64,000 nt of DNA from contig NZ_JRFE01000019.1 in the NCBI RefSeq assembly GCF_000756305.1, positions 168,830-232,829 of the forward strand, read 5' to 3'. Positions within the stretch are counted from its first letter, which is position 1. Each line of letters opens with the position of its first letter. The notes beneath the pieces were generated by a model. The model was not told the DNA's origin. It searched no databases and saw only the letters and a program-made list of their open reading frames with translations. The DNA comes from Myxosarcina sp. GI1. Its GTDB lineage: Bacteria; Cyanobacteriota; Cyanobacteriia; Cyanobacteriales; Xenococcaceae. The translations under genes were made by a program, and so were the position numbers. Positions 22,334 to 32,200 of this stretch are shown one piece after another.

Positions 22334-22918
22334 CTATTTAAAGTCTCCTGGTCGCGATCTTAGCCAACGCTCTCCTTTTAGCTGAACGATCGCTAATTTT
22401 GCAGGTTCGTTACCTACCGTACCAGAGAGATGTCCTCGATGCCCTTCTACGTCAAGTTTGGTATTCTGGTCGCCACCAAAAGAAACCTCGCCTACTCCCA
22501 TCTCTACTCGTACACCGTCCATAGTTTCGACAAACCATTTCCCAGACAGAGGAATAATCCACTGCGGCTTGGGGTTTTCGTGCCATTCTCCTATCCATCC
22601 TACAGGCAGTTCGGCAAAGATTATTTTCGCCTCGGCAGTAAGCAAAAGGTCATTCCACTGTGGTGCAGCATCACCCCCCATACTTTGTTGCTGAAAATCG
22701 CTTAACTCACACTGAGTTTGATGGCTGATACTCTTGTCGTCCGTCCAAACGTGCCAATAACTTAAGGTGGGTACGGAGCGATCGCTTTCTACAAAATCGC
22801 TTATAAAATTATCTCCTCTTGCTGGTTGGCAAAATCCATTAGTAGTTACGAGCAAAATTACCGTAATAACAAGGATTTGGGCTATTATACTAAATTTGCC
22901 GATAATTGTTTTGTCCAC
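22334..22918 (-). CDS. Exported cupin-domain protein
   Basis: From the GTG at 22916-22918 this is about 194 residues. An N-terminal hydrophobic stretch (about residues 8-30, IIAQILVITVILLVTTNG) is a signal peptide or anchor, so the protein probably sits in the periplasm. The body has a cupin-like barrel region: WIGEWHENPKPQWIIPLSGKWFVE and later VGEVSFGGDQNT...GHRGHLSGTVG. Cupins bind metals through histidines, and several His residues are visible, but the substrate is unknown. A TTG three codons earlier is an alternative start. It converges with the small gene upstream at 22105. Confidence 0.75.
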   Translation of the reverse strand: MDKTIIGKFSIIAQILVITVILLVTTNGFCQPARGDNFISDFVESDRSVPTLSYWHVWTDDKSISHQTQCELSDFQQQSMGGDAAPQWNDLLLTAEAKIIFAELPVGWIGEWHENPKPQWIIPLSGKWFVETMDGVRVEMGVGEVSFGGDQNTKLDVEGHRGHLSGTVGNEPAKLAIVQLKGERWLRSRPGDFK

Positions 22919-23129
22919 TAGTCTCAATGAGAAATACTATATTACAGTATCTATAATTTCTGTCGTCGTTTAACGCTCGTGAGATCGAGGTGAATGTCTT
23001 GTCGCTCTTCTACAGCTAACTTCAAATGTACTAAATGGAACTATATAGTCGATCTTGCTGATGTCTTAATTCAAAAAGACGGGTAAACTTTAAAAAATCC
23101 CCTGTCAGCTTGTTAATATTTTTTAAAAT

Positions 23130-26100
23130 ATGGAAAACCAGCAGCTTTCTTTGCTGCAACAAATTTCTCTAGAAGAGTGGAGAAATACACCAGTAAATGT
23201 CAAACATTTGTTAATATCATCGCTTACTAATGCAGTTCGCTCAGAAAGCGAAAGCTATTTAGTTCGATTACTAGATGAGATACAGATTGGAATTGCTGTT
23301 TGTAATGCGACAGAACAAATAGTTTATCTCAACCGTAGTGGACGTTTGTTACTAGAGAGCGATCGCCCTGCAAAATTCGCTCCAGAGCAATTCAATACTG
23401 CCTTTCAAGTTTACTGTCAAGATACTCAAGAACTTTATTCCATAGCCCTACTAAGTACAAAAGCACTAGCTGGAGAACAAGCATTTGCCGATAACTTAGA
23501 AATACGCTGCGGCGATCGCCAAATTCCTATAGAAGTTTTAGCCACACCAATATTCGACAGCCATGAGCGAGTAACTTATGCCATTGTTTCCTTTTATAAA
23601 ATAAGCGATCGCCAAAGTAAAGAATTGGAGCAGCAAATTCAACGCGAACGCGCTCTCAATCGAGTTCTTCAAACTATCCGTAACTCACTTGACTTAAATA
23701 CTGTATTTGCCACCGCTACAGAAGAAACGGCTCGACTCTTAAAAATTTTACATTGTTGTGTGGTGCAATATTTACCACAACTAGGAGTCTGGCGGCATCT
23801 TGCAGAATTTCGCTGCGATCCGAACACTTCAACGGCAATAGGAATTGATATTCCCGATGCAGGAAATCCATTTGCAGAGCAACTCAAAGATTTACAAATC
23901 GTACGTATAGAAAATGCCTCCAAGTTAGATGACGAAATTAACCAAAAACTGGCAGCAACTTTTCCTGGAGCCTGGCTGTTAATTCCCCTAACTATTGAAG
24001 GTACTTTATGGGGCAGCTTAACAATCTCAACTACACAGCAACCCCACATCTGGCACGATAGCCAAGTAAAAATAGCCCAAGCTGTTGCCAATCAATTAGA
24101 AATAGCTATTGGGCAAGCTAATCTCTATCAGCAAGCTCAATTAGAAATAGCAGAACGCCGCCGAGTGGAAATAGCGTTAAGAGAGAGCGAAGCTAAATTT
24201 CAAAATATGGCAGCTAATGTACCAGGTGTAATTCTGCGCTATGTGCTTTGTCCTGATGGCTCTGATGCAATAACCTACATTAGCCCAGGCGGTTATAGTC
24301 TTTGGGAGATAGAAACTCCGCAGATTCTAGCAGATAGCACTGTACTCTGGGAGATGGTTTACCCTGAAGACTTACAGAGTCTCATAAAATCGATCGAAAA
24401 TTCGGGGAAGAATCTACAACCTTGGAGTAGTAGCTGGCGAATTATAACACCATCGGGACAGACAAAATGGCTGCAAGGAGCGGGTAAACCTACAAAACAG
24501 GCTAATGGCGACATTATCTGGGATACATTAATCCAAGATATAAGCGAACGCATCTTTTCCGAAGCAGCAATTAAGCGAGAAAATGCTTTCCGTCAGCAAA
24601 TTTTGGAAAACATGTCCGAAGGATTATGCGTCCACTATGAACTGAAGGACGCTCCTTTTGTTCGCTTTACGCTCTGGAATCGTCAAATGCAAGCAATTAC
24701 GGGTTACACCCTAGAAGAAATTAACCTTCTGGGATGGTTTGATGTCTTACATCCCGATTCAGAAACTCGCGATAGAGCGATCGCAAGTTATCAAAGGATG
24801 CTACTTGAAGAAGACCTTTTCGCTGGGGAATGTGAAATTAGGCATAAAGATGGACAACTACGTACAGTCTCAATTTCAGCCTCATTCTTAACAAATCACA
24901 ATGGACTAACCCACGTTCTACTCATAATCCAAGATATTACCGAACGCAAACAAGCCGAGCGACAATTAATTGCTAGTGAAAATAAATTTCGTGCTATTTT
25001 CGAGCGTGCTGCTGTAGGAATTGTTTATGCTTCGTTAGAAAATCAGGGAAATCCAAAAATATTAGCTTGCAATCCTCGTTTTTGTGAAATGCTCGGCTAT
25101 ACTGCTGCGGAGTTATCTCAACTTACAGCCGTAGATATTACCCATCCAGATGACCGAGAACATTTCGATCGACCCAAGTTATTTAGCGGCGAAATTCCCC
25201 GCTTTATCTTAGAGAAACGCTATCGTCGTAAAGATGGAACGGTGATGTGGGCTAATACGACTGTGACCATATTAGAAGGTGAACCCGAACAGCCATTAAA
25301 AACGGTAACAGTAATTGAAGATATCAGCGAACGCAAGCAAGCCGAAACCGATCTGCGCGAAAGTGAAGCTCGTTATCGACTGGTGACGGAAAATATGAAC
25401 GACCTGGTATGTTTGCATGAGTTAAAAGGTTCGTATCTATACGTTAGTCCCTCTTGTCAAACCCTGCTAGGCTATTCTCCAGAAGAAATGTTAGGGAAAG
25501 ACCCCTATAGCTTTTTTCATCCAGAAGATGGCGATCGCATTTACCAAGAACACTCGGATGCGATTAAGGGAAATCCCCAGCCCGTTACTTATCGAATGCG
25601 CCATAAAACTGGTAGCTATATCTGGTTTGAAACCCTAACTAAACCAATTAAAGATGATAGCGGTCAAGTTATCAGGTTACAGACAACCTCCCGCGATGTG
25701 TCCGAACGCGTTCGGGCTCAACATCAGTTAAAACATGAGGCTCTACACGATACTCTAACAGGCTTGCCCAATCGTACTCTGTTGATGGAACGCTTAGAAT
25801 TAGCCATTAATCGTGTTAAACGTTCGGAACAACATAGCTTTGCAATTTTATTTCTCGATCTGGATCGATTTAAAATTATTAACGATAGTTTAGGTCATTT
25901 GGCAGGCGATCGCTTGCTAATTACTGTCGCTCAAAAGCTGCAAACTATTTTAAGAGCGACGGATCTAGCGGCGCGTCTGGGGGGAGATGAGTTTGTCGTT
26001 CTTTTAGAAGACATTGAAGGAATTCAAGAAGCCGTAAATATTACCAAGCGAATTTTTGCCAAACTGCAAACGCCTCTAATCCTAGAAGGACGAGAAGTAT

Positions 26101-27032
26101 ATACTACCCCTAGTATTGGTATAGTGTTGGGGGATAGCAGTTATAGACAGGCAACCGATCTTTTGCGAGATGCTGATATTGCTATGTATCGGGCAAAAAA
26201 TAAAGGAAAAGCTCGATATGAAATTTTTAATACGGAAATGCACGTTCGAGTTTTAGAGCGACTGCATCTAGAAAGCGATTTGCGAAAAGCAGTCGAAAAA
26301 CAAGAATTTATACTTTATTATCAACAGTTAGTTGACTTAAATACCAGAAAACTTATAGGATTTGAGGCACTTATCCGCTGGCAACATCCCACTCAAGGGT
26401 TAAAAACTCCCAAAGAATTTATTACCGTAGCCGAAGAAACAGGACTTATTGCGGCGATCGATTCCTGGGCGCTTCAAACGGCTTGCAGGCAACTGGCAGC
26501 ATGGCAAATAGCTTTCCCCAATTTTTCTAATCTTAGAGTAAGTGTCAATCTTTCGTCGCCAGACTTACAAACCAAACATTTTCTAGAAAATATCGATCGC
26601 ATCCTTCAGCAAACTGATTTGGATGGTCAGTTTCTAAACTTGGAAATAACAGAAAGTATGTTAATCGATAATGTGGATTGTACAATTACCTTACTCAAAC
26701 AATTGCAAACACGAGGCATTCAAATCAGTATTGACGATTTTGGTACGGGATATTCTTCATTAAGCTACCTCCACCGCCTACCAATAAATACCCTCAAGAT
26801 AGATCGTTCTTTTGTCAGTGCCATGAAAGAGGGAGATAAAAATCATCAAATTGTAAAAACTATTACCGCTCTAAGTAACCAATTAGAAATTGATACGATT
26901 GCTGAAGGAATTGAAATACCATACCAACTAGAAACATTAAAGAACCTCGGTTGTAAGTTCGGTCAAGGTTATCTTTTTTCGCAGCCTTTGAGTCAAGCAG
27001 AAGCAGAAGCACTTTTGGCTAGTGCAAGCTAG
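23130..27032 (+). CDS. Multi-sensor GGDEF-EAL cyclic-di-GMP protein
   Basis: This 1300-residue protein starts with a PAS-like domain (about 45-160), a GAF domain (about 170-335) and four PAS domains (about 345-865, with repeated DISERKQAE linkers). A GGDEF domain (about 870-1030) and an EAL domain (about 1045-1295) follow. The diguanylate cyclase motif RLGGDEFVVLL is intact near residue 952. The phosphodiesterase motif FEALIRWQHP (near 1077) and later DDFGTGYSSL are intact too. It could therefore make or break down cyclic-di-GMP depending on the sensed signal. No membrane segment is evident. It stands alone and is followed by a 391-bp repeat-rich gap. Confidence 0.95.
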   Translation: MENQQLSLLQQISLEEWRNTPVNVKHLLISSLTNAVRSESESYLVRLLDEIQIGIAVCNATEQIVYLNRSGRLLLESDRPAKFAPEQFNTAFQVYCQDTQELYSIALLSTKALAGEQAFADNLEIRCGDRQIPIEVLATPIFDSHERVTYAIVSFYKISDRQSKELEQQIQRERALNRVLQTIRNSLDLNTVFATATEETARLLKILHCCVVQYLPQLGVWRHLAEFRCDPNTSTAIGIDIPDAGNPFAEQLKDLQIVRIENASKLDDEINQKLAATFPGAWLLIPLTIEGTLWGSLTISTTQQPHIWHDSQVKIAQAVANQLEIAIGQANLYQQAQLEIAERRRVEIALRESEAKFQNMAANVPGVILRYVLCPDGSDAITYISPGGYSLWEIETPQILADSTVLWEMVYPEDLQSLIKSIENSGKNLQPWSSSWRIITPSGQTKWLQGAGKPTKQANGDIIWDTLIQDISERIFSEAAIKRENAFRQQILENMSEGLCVHYELKDAPFVRFTLWNRQMQAITGYTLEEINLLGWFDVLHPDSETRDRAIASYQRMLLEEDLFAGECEIRHKDGQLRTVSISASFLTNHNGLTHVLLIIQDITERKQAERQLIASENKFRAIFERAAVGIVYASLENQGNPKILACNPRFCEMLGYTAAELSQLTAVDITHPDDREHFDRPKLFSGEIPRFILEKRYRRKDGTVMWANTTVTILEGEPEQPLKTVTVIEDISERKQAETDLRESEARYRLVTENMNDLVCLHELKGSYLYVSPSCQTLLGYSPEEMLGKDPYSFFHPEDGDRIYQEHSDAIKGNPQPVTYRMRHKTGSYIWFETLTKPIKDDSGQVIRLQTTSRDVSERVRAQHQLKHEALHDTLTGLPNRTLLMERLELAINRVKRSEQHSFAILFLDLDRFKIINDSLGHLAGDRLLITVAQKLQTILRATDLAARLGGDEFVVLLEDIEGIQEAVNITKRIFAKLQTPLILEGREVYTTPSIGIVLGDSSYRQATDLLRDADIAMYRAKNKGKARYEIFNTEMHVRVLERLHLESDLRKAVEKQEFILYYQQLVDLNTRKLIGFEALIRWQHPTQGLKTPKEFITVAEETGLIAAIDSWALQTACRQLAAWQIAFPNFSNLRVSVNLSSPDLQTKHFLENIDRILQQTDLDGQFLNLEITESMLIDNVDCTITLLKQLQTRGIQISIDDFGTGYSSLSYLHRLPINTLKIDRSFVSAMKEGDKNHQIVKTITALSNQLEIDTIAEGIEIPYQLETLKNLGCKFGQGYLFSQPLSQAEAEALLASAS

Positions 27033-27213
27033 ATATAGCAATTCTCGGTTGAATAAGTTACACTTCGGTCTTATCAGACATTAGGCACTAGGCACTAAAA
27101 TTTGAGTGATTTATTAATCGAATTTTGTATAACTTGTCTACAAGCAAAAGCAATCTATAGCAGCGAACAGAAGAATTACAATACCCTTGTATTAATGAAC
27201 ATTGAACGGTGAT

Positions 27214-27248
27214 AAATGTTAAATGTTGATTGCTCATTGTCCATTGTC
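27214..27248. repeat. Heptanucleotide tandem repeat (STRR type)
   Basis: Five 7-bp units in register: AAATGTT, AAATGTT, GATTGCT, CATTGTC, CATTGTC. A GAACATT/GAACGGT pair just upstream (27197-27210) has the same period. Confidence 0.75.
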
Positions 27249-27272
27249 AAAAGGTTAGACATTTTCTTTTTA

Positions 27273-27370
27273 ATTCGCGGCGCGTTCCCTAGCGTCGTGA
27301 GACAAACAGCGCGTACGCGCAAACGCCATGCCCTGGAGGGCATCGCCGTTGCGGAGCAACGTCGGGAGTC
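27273..27370. repeat. GC-rich hairpin-cluster repeat
   Basis: This stretch is strikingly GC-rich and made of small palindromes: GCGCGTACGCGC, ATGCCCTGGAGGGCAT and GTTGCGGAGCAAC. It is the same style of element as at 7656-7757 and 43571-43770: small hairpins whose loops read GGA or TCC. No gene overlaps it. Confidence 0.75.
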
Positions 27371-27383
27371 ACAGAGCCGCTCT

Positions 27384-27418
27384 TTTTGACTTTTAATTTT
27401 TGTCTTTTGACTTTTGAT
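27384..27418. repeat. Heptanucleotide tandem repeat (STRR type)
   Basis: Five units in register: TTTTGAC, TTTTAAT, TTTTGTC, TTTTGAC, TTTTGAT. It is the complement type of the array at 21065 and lies 6 bp before the end of the acylphosphatase gene. Confidence 0.75.
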
Positions 27419-27423
27419 ATAGT

Positions 27424-27696
27424 TTACCTACGAATTTCAAAACCTTTAAATTCTTCATCATCGGCTAAACATTCGACCTGCAAATCATTAACTACAGCCG
27501 ATGGTGGTCCCATCTCAGCCCAGGTTAAAAGTTCATTTACTGGCTCTGCTTCTCCTGCAGCCACAATTTCTACCTCTCCACTGGCTAAGTTTCGCACGTA
27601 TCCAGCAACGCCAATTTGCTTGGCTTTACTTTGAGTAGACATTCTAAAACCTACACCTTGTACCCTACCCGAAACTATTGCTCTAACCTTTTTCAT
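27424..27696 (-). CDS. acyP: Acylphosphatase
   Basis: From the ATG at 27694-27696 (MKKVRAIVSGRVQGVGFR) this is a 90-residue acylphosphatase, which hydrolyses carboxyl-phosphate bonds in small metabolites. The signature GRVQGVGFR gives the phosphate-binding Arg18, and GYVRNLASGEVEI gives the catalytic Asn36. The protein is normal in length. A TTG codon immediately before would add one residue. It is on the same strand as the metallophosphoesterase gene, 44 bp downstream of it, so the two may be co-transcribed. Confidence 0.95.
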   Translation of the reverse strand: MKKVRAIVSGRVQGVGFRMSTQSKAKQIGVAGYVRNLASGEVEIVAAGEAEPVNELLTWAEMGPPSAVVNDLQVECLADDEEFKGFEIRR

Positions 27697-27740
27697 CAAC
27701 AGTAATTTTAAAATCTAATAAACTATATTAGTCGAACTCT

Positions 27741-28919
27741 TTATTCAAACAAAACTATAGACTTACCAATATTTCCTAATTTACTTAGCCCACAGAGCTT
27801 ACTATTTAATCGCTCCAAGCAAAAAGCTTTTTCCTCTGGTTTCAAGTCTGCCAACTCAATGTCGTGCCTCAAAATAATGCCGTTATGTGCTGCGATAAAA
27901 CGTGGTAGCTGCTCCTTTTTAATTAATTCCAAAGTTTGCATATCGTAAGTCGTGTAGGTAGATAGTGCCTGTAAATCGAAATTAATGTCTACTATAGTTA
28001 TAGTTTTTTGCGGTGGTAAGCTGCTGTCAAGTAAAGGTCTTATACCCGAACCTAAAATACCTGTATGTAGTAACTGTAGCTTGCCCCGATGACCGGGATA
28101 GTAAGCATGGTGATGACCGCTAACGTAAGTATGAACGTTATATTTTTCTAACATTGCCCGTAACCGATCGGCATTATCCATGACTTCCCCAGCCTCGTCA
28201 CGTCCTACTGCTACTCCATAGAGAGGAAGATGTCCTAGTAAAATTCGCATCTTAGCCTGCTGTGCTTGCCGACTGGCTAAAGTTTTTTCTACCCAAGCCA
28301 GTTTATTAGCAGGAATTTTACTGGAAGAACCATCCCATACTAAAAAAAAGATGCCCTGATGTTCAAAAGTGTAATAAAAAGGAAACTCGAAACGGTCTAC
28401 AAATCGAACCCCAGGATCGTGTTGCGGATCTTGCCAGTATGCCTGAGCTAAATCGCGTTCCTGTTGAAACAAATATTGTCCCTCAATTCCTAAAGCACTA
28501 GAAGCATCGTGATTGCCAATTGTAAATCCAAAAGGTATTTTCGCCTGACGTAAAGGTGCAGCTACATGGTCGTCAAATGCTTGCCACATTGCTTTTATCT
28601 CTGGTTCTGTAAGCGCAGGATTTTGACCTGCCACCATATCACCTCCACAAAGCACCAAATCTGGTTGCCATAAGGATAGTAGCGCGATCGCTCGATCTAT
28701 TTCAGGTTCGTAATCGGTAGCTCCGTAGGCACTATTGAGATCGCTAATGACGGCAATGCGGACATCACTACGAGGAGGAACAAAGAGATTTTCTGTATTG
28801 GTATTAGTTCGAGCGGTTTCTGAAAGAATGGGTATTCGCCCTATTGTCTGCAAACAGGTAAAACCAATACTTAAAATCATTGCGATCGTAAATAGTTTCA
28901 AAAATCGCCATTTGTTCAT
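27741..28919 (-). CDS. Membrane-anchored calcineurin-like metallophosphoesterase
   Basis: Starting at the ATG at 28917-28919 (MNKWRFLKLF), this is a 392-residue protein. An N-terminal hydrophobic stretch (about residues 7-27) is a signal anchor. The metallophosphoesterase motifs are in order: AVISDLN (usually D-x-H), LVLCGGDMV, GFTIGNHDAS, GHLPLYG and VSGHHHAYYPG. In the first motif the usual histidine is replaced (SDLN), seen also in purple acid-like members. The substrate is unknown. It is likely periplasmic. It diverges from the large secreted-type protein and is followed by acyP. Confidence 0.85.
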   Translation of the reverse strand: MNKWRFLKLFTIAMILSIGFTCLQTIGRIPILSETARTNTNTENLFVPPRSDVRIAVISDLNSAYGATDYEPEIDRAIALLSLWQPDLVLCGGDMVAGQNPALTEPEIKAMWQAFDDHVAAPLRQAKIPFGFTIGNHDASSALGIEGQYLFQQERDLAQAYWQDPQHDPGVRFVDRFEFPFYYTFEHQGIFFLVWDGSSSKIPANKLAWVEKTLASRQAQQAKMRILLGHLPLYGVAVGRDEAGEVMDNADRLRAMLEKYNVHTYVSGHHHAYYPGHRGKLQLLHTGILGSGIRPLLDSSLPPQKTITIVDINFDLQALSTYTTYDMQTLELIKKEQLPRFIAAHNGIILRHDIELADLKPEEKAFCLERLNSKLCGLSKLGNIGKSIVLFE

Positions 28920-29224
28920 CTTGAGAGTAGTTAAAGCCAACTAAAAAATAAACATCACCATGTTCGCATATTTTTAGTAATAGAAGTTGAAATGGCGCGA
29001 TCGCTGCATTCGCAAAAATTCAAATGATGGTGGTAATAAAAACATAGTGATAATTTTTTAGATATTAGTTTCTTTTTATTTATCGATCTAAAAATACATC
29101 TAAGTAGTTTTTGAATATTTTTTAGGTGTTTTTTCTTAGTATGTTTGGGGGTTTTTTCTCATGCTGATTTTTGAAACAAAAGCCAGATTATAAATACGTT
29201 TCATGTTTCAGATTGGAGCAATCG
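28920..29224. promoter_or_regulatory. Divergent gap, metallophosphoesterase / large RTX-like protein
   Basis: About 305 bp, with T-rich stretches toward the right side (29100-29165). No operator or gene is recognised. An in-frame TTG at 29171 would extend the right-hand protein by 18 residues, but the ATG at 29225 is preferred. Confidence 0.4.
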
Positions 29225-32200
29225 ATGGCAATTACTCAATTAACGTCAAATGGAGTATCGGAAACTCCAGATGTAAATAAAGACCGTATAGTTTGGATAA
29301 AAAATGGCAGTGAAATTATTCTTTATGATGGCACTAGCAATACTAAATTATCAAATACAGGAAATAATTTAATTACAGATCTTCAAATTTCTGAAACTGG
29401 AATTTTGTGGAATGGTTATACAAATGGATGGCAAATTTTCTTTTATGACAATAACAATATTAATCAGTTAACCAACGATCCCTATATTTTTGATGAAAAA
29501 CTTTCAGGTAACAAAATTGCTTGGCGAAGTGCGCCAGAATATAGTTCTACTGGAAGCTTATATGAAGTATATGTTTACGATAATAGTACTCAAGCAACAA
29601 CTCAATTAACTAACAACAACATTGGTGAAACTTTCATAGATATCTCTGGACAAAATGTTGTTTGGCAAGGAAGCGGTAACACAATTTTTCTAAATGATGG
29701 TACTAATACTACTCAGCTTTCAACAAATGGTGTTAATCCTCATGTGTCAGAGGATTTAGTAGCTTGGGAAGCTTATTCTGGAGGAACAAAATCAGAAATT
29801 TATTTATACGATTCTGGGAACACGACTCAAATCGTCGATAGCGTTAATAATGTCTCAATTCAGGGATTTTTCGATGGGAATTTAGTTTGGGGTGAATGGG
29901 TCGGCAATGATTGGGAATTATTTCGCTTTGATGGAACAAATACTTATCAAATCACTAACAACGATATTAACGACACCTTAAATCCTAGCAGTACAGTTAA
30001 CTCTTACAGTGCCAATAGCTCCGCTGCTGTTGATGGTTCGGGAAATAATCTAGTTTGGAGTAGCTATGTCGATGATAATTGGGAAATTTTCTATTACGAC
30101 GGCTCCGAAACCATTCGAGTAACCAATAACGATATTGATGATCTCAATCCCAAAATTTCAGGCAACACCGTAGTTTGGAATACTAGTGGTGCAACTTCTG
30201 ATGTTTTTATGTTCGAGCCAGAACTAAGCAGCACTGGAAATATCACTGGTTCCGATGGCGACGATCGCCTGTTTGCGACTGATAATTCTTACATTGATGG
30301 TGGTGCGGGTTTCGACACTTTGGTAGTTGATTACACTGACCGTCGCGAACGCTTGGATGTCATAGCTAACTTTGGTTATTTAGACATTTTCTTTCCCGAA
30401 TCTGGCAATAGCAGTCGCATCGACTTTGACAACATCGAAAGTTTTGAAATCACTGGCGGTCGTAGTAATGACAATCTCGATTTAGGTATTGATAACTTTA
30501 GTGACGATACGGTTAATGGTGGTGCGGGTAATGACCTGTTTAGAACTGGTCGTGGTATTGACAGCGTTGATGGCGGTGTGGGTACTGATAAGCTTAGTCT
30601 TGACTTTAGCAACAGCAACAGCAGTGTTACTTCTAATCTCACCGATAGCACTAGCGGTGAATATAGCGATGGTGAAAACAGCGTCAGCTTTAGCAATATC
30701 GAAACCGTTGAGGTATTTGGTTCCAACTATAGTGATGTGTTGGTAGCTCCCGATGCTGGTATGACTAACAACAATTTAGAGCCTATTTTTGCTACTTCTT
30801 ACATTGACGGTGGAGAAGGTTTCGATACTTTAGTAGCCGATTATTCCGAGCGTCGCCAACGCTTTGACCTGGTACTCAACTATAATTCGTTAGTCTTATA
30901 TTCTTCAGAATTTTATTTTTCTGAAACTAGCAGCAACAACCGTCTTATAGACTTTAATAACATCGAAAGCTTTGAAATTACGGGCGGTCGCAGTGATGAC
31001 ACTTTTGATTTGGGTGCTGATAACTTCTCTAACGATACGGTCAATGGCGGTGCGGGTGATGATTATTTTATCGACTTAGGACAAGGCAGAGATAGCGTTG
31101 ATGGCGGTGCAGGAATTGACAGACTGCGTCTAGACTATAGCGACAGTTTTAACAGCATTATTTCTACCATAAGTAACAGTATTAGCGGTGAATATAGTGA
31201 TGGTGAGAATAGCGTCAGTTTTAGCAATATTGAAATTTTAGAGGTTACGGGTTCGAGCTATGATGATGTGCTGGTAGCTACAAATGCTGGTACGACTAAC
31301 AACTATTACGATCCTCTTACTGCTAGTTATTATCCTCCTGCTTCTTATATCAACGGTGGAGACGGTGTTGATACTGTTAAATTCTCTCAAAGTTTGGCTG
31401 AGGCGGGTGAGATTTCTACTGACGACGGATTTATTAATATTGGTACGGAGTATACGCTGTTTGATGTCGAATTTATCGAATTTAGCGATGCGCGACTGGA
31501 AGTTGCACCGACAATATCGTTAGCGGACTACGAGACTTCAATTTCAGAAGGCAATATTGATTCAACTTTTGTAACTTTCGACTTTAATCTTTCCAATCCT
31601 ACTATTCAAGATGTAACGATTGATGTTTTTGCTTACTCAGATTCTGCCGATGCAGGAATTGATTACTTACAACCTAGTCAGTTGATTATTGAAGCTGGAA
31701 AAAGTTCGGGTACTCTAGCTTTAGAAATATTAGGCGATACTGTTGCTGAAGCGGATGAAGCAATATCACTTGATTTTACCCTGGATTCTGGCGGTACATT
31801 TGCTGATGGAAACCTGTTAGAGACTGCTGTTGTAAATGTACTTGATAACGATATTATTTACACTACTGATGAAGATGTAACTTTAACTATAACAGCAGCC
31901 GAATTATTGGGTAATAATACCGAAGGCTGGAGTATTGACAGTATTGGCAATTCAGTTAACGGAACCGCAATTGTTAATAATGAAGGCAATGTTGAATTTA
32001 CTCCTGCTGCCAACTTGAGCGGTACTGCAAGTTTCGATTACATCGCCACCAATGGCGCGGAAAATACCACCGCTTCAATAGAAGTTACAGTCGCACCTGT
32101 TAATGATGCTCCCGTTCTTAATAATTCAATTACTGACCAGATTGCCACTGAAAATGCACTATTTAGCTTTACCATTCCAGGAGACACCTTTATTGATGTC

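Larger units (their letters stand above)
27033..27423. other. Repeat-rich gap without a gene
   Basis: This gap after the GGDEF-EAL gene holds three things: heptanucleotide repeats (27214-27248 and 27384-27418, with a small TAGGCAC pair at 27082-27097), a GC-rich hairpin cluster (27273-27370) between them, and AT-rich filler. No coding region is seen on either strand. Confidence 0.7.

Noticed and set aside
30376-30726. Antisense frame in the large extracellular gene
   Set aside because: It is rich in Ser and Leu, as expected of the reverse of a Gly/Asp/Asn-rich gene, with no recognisable domain.
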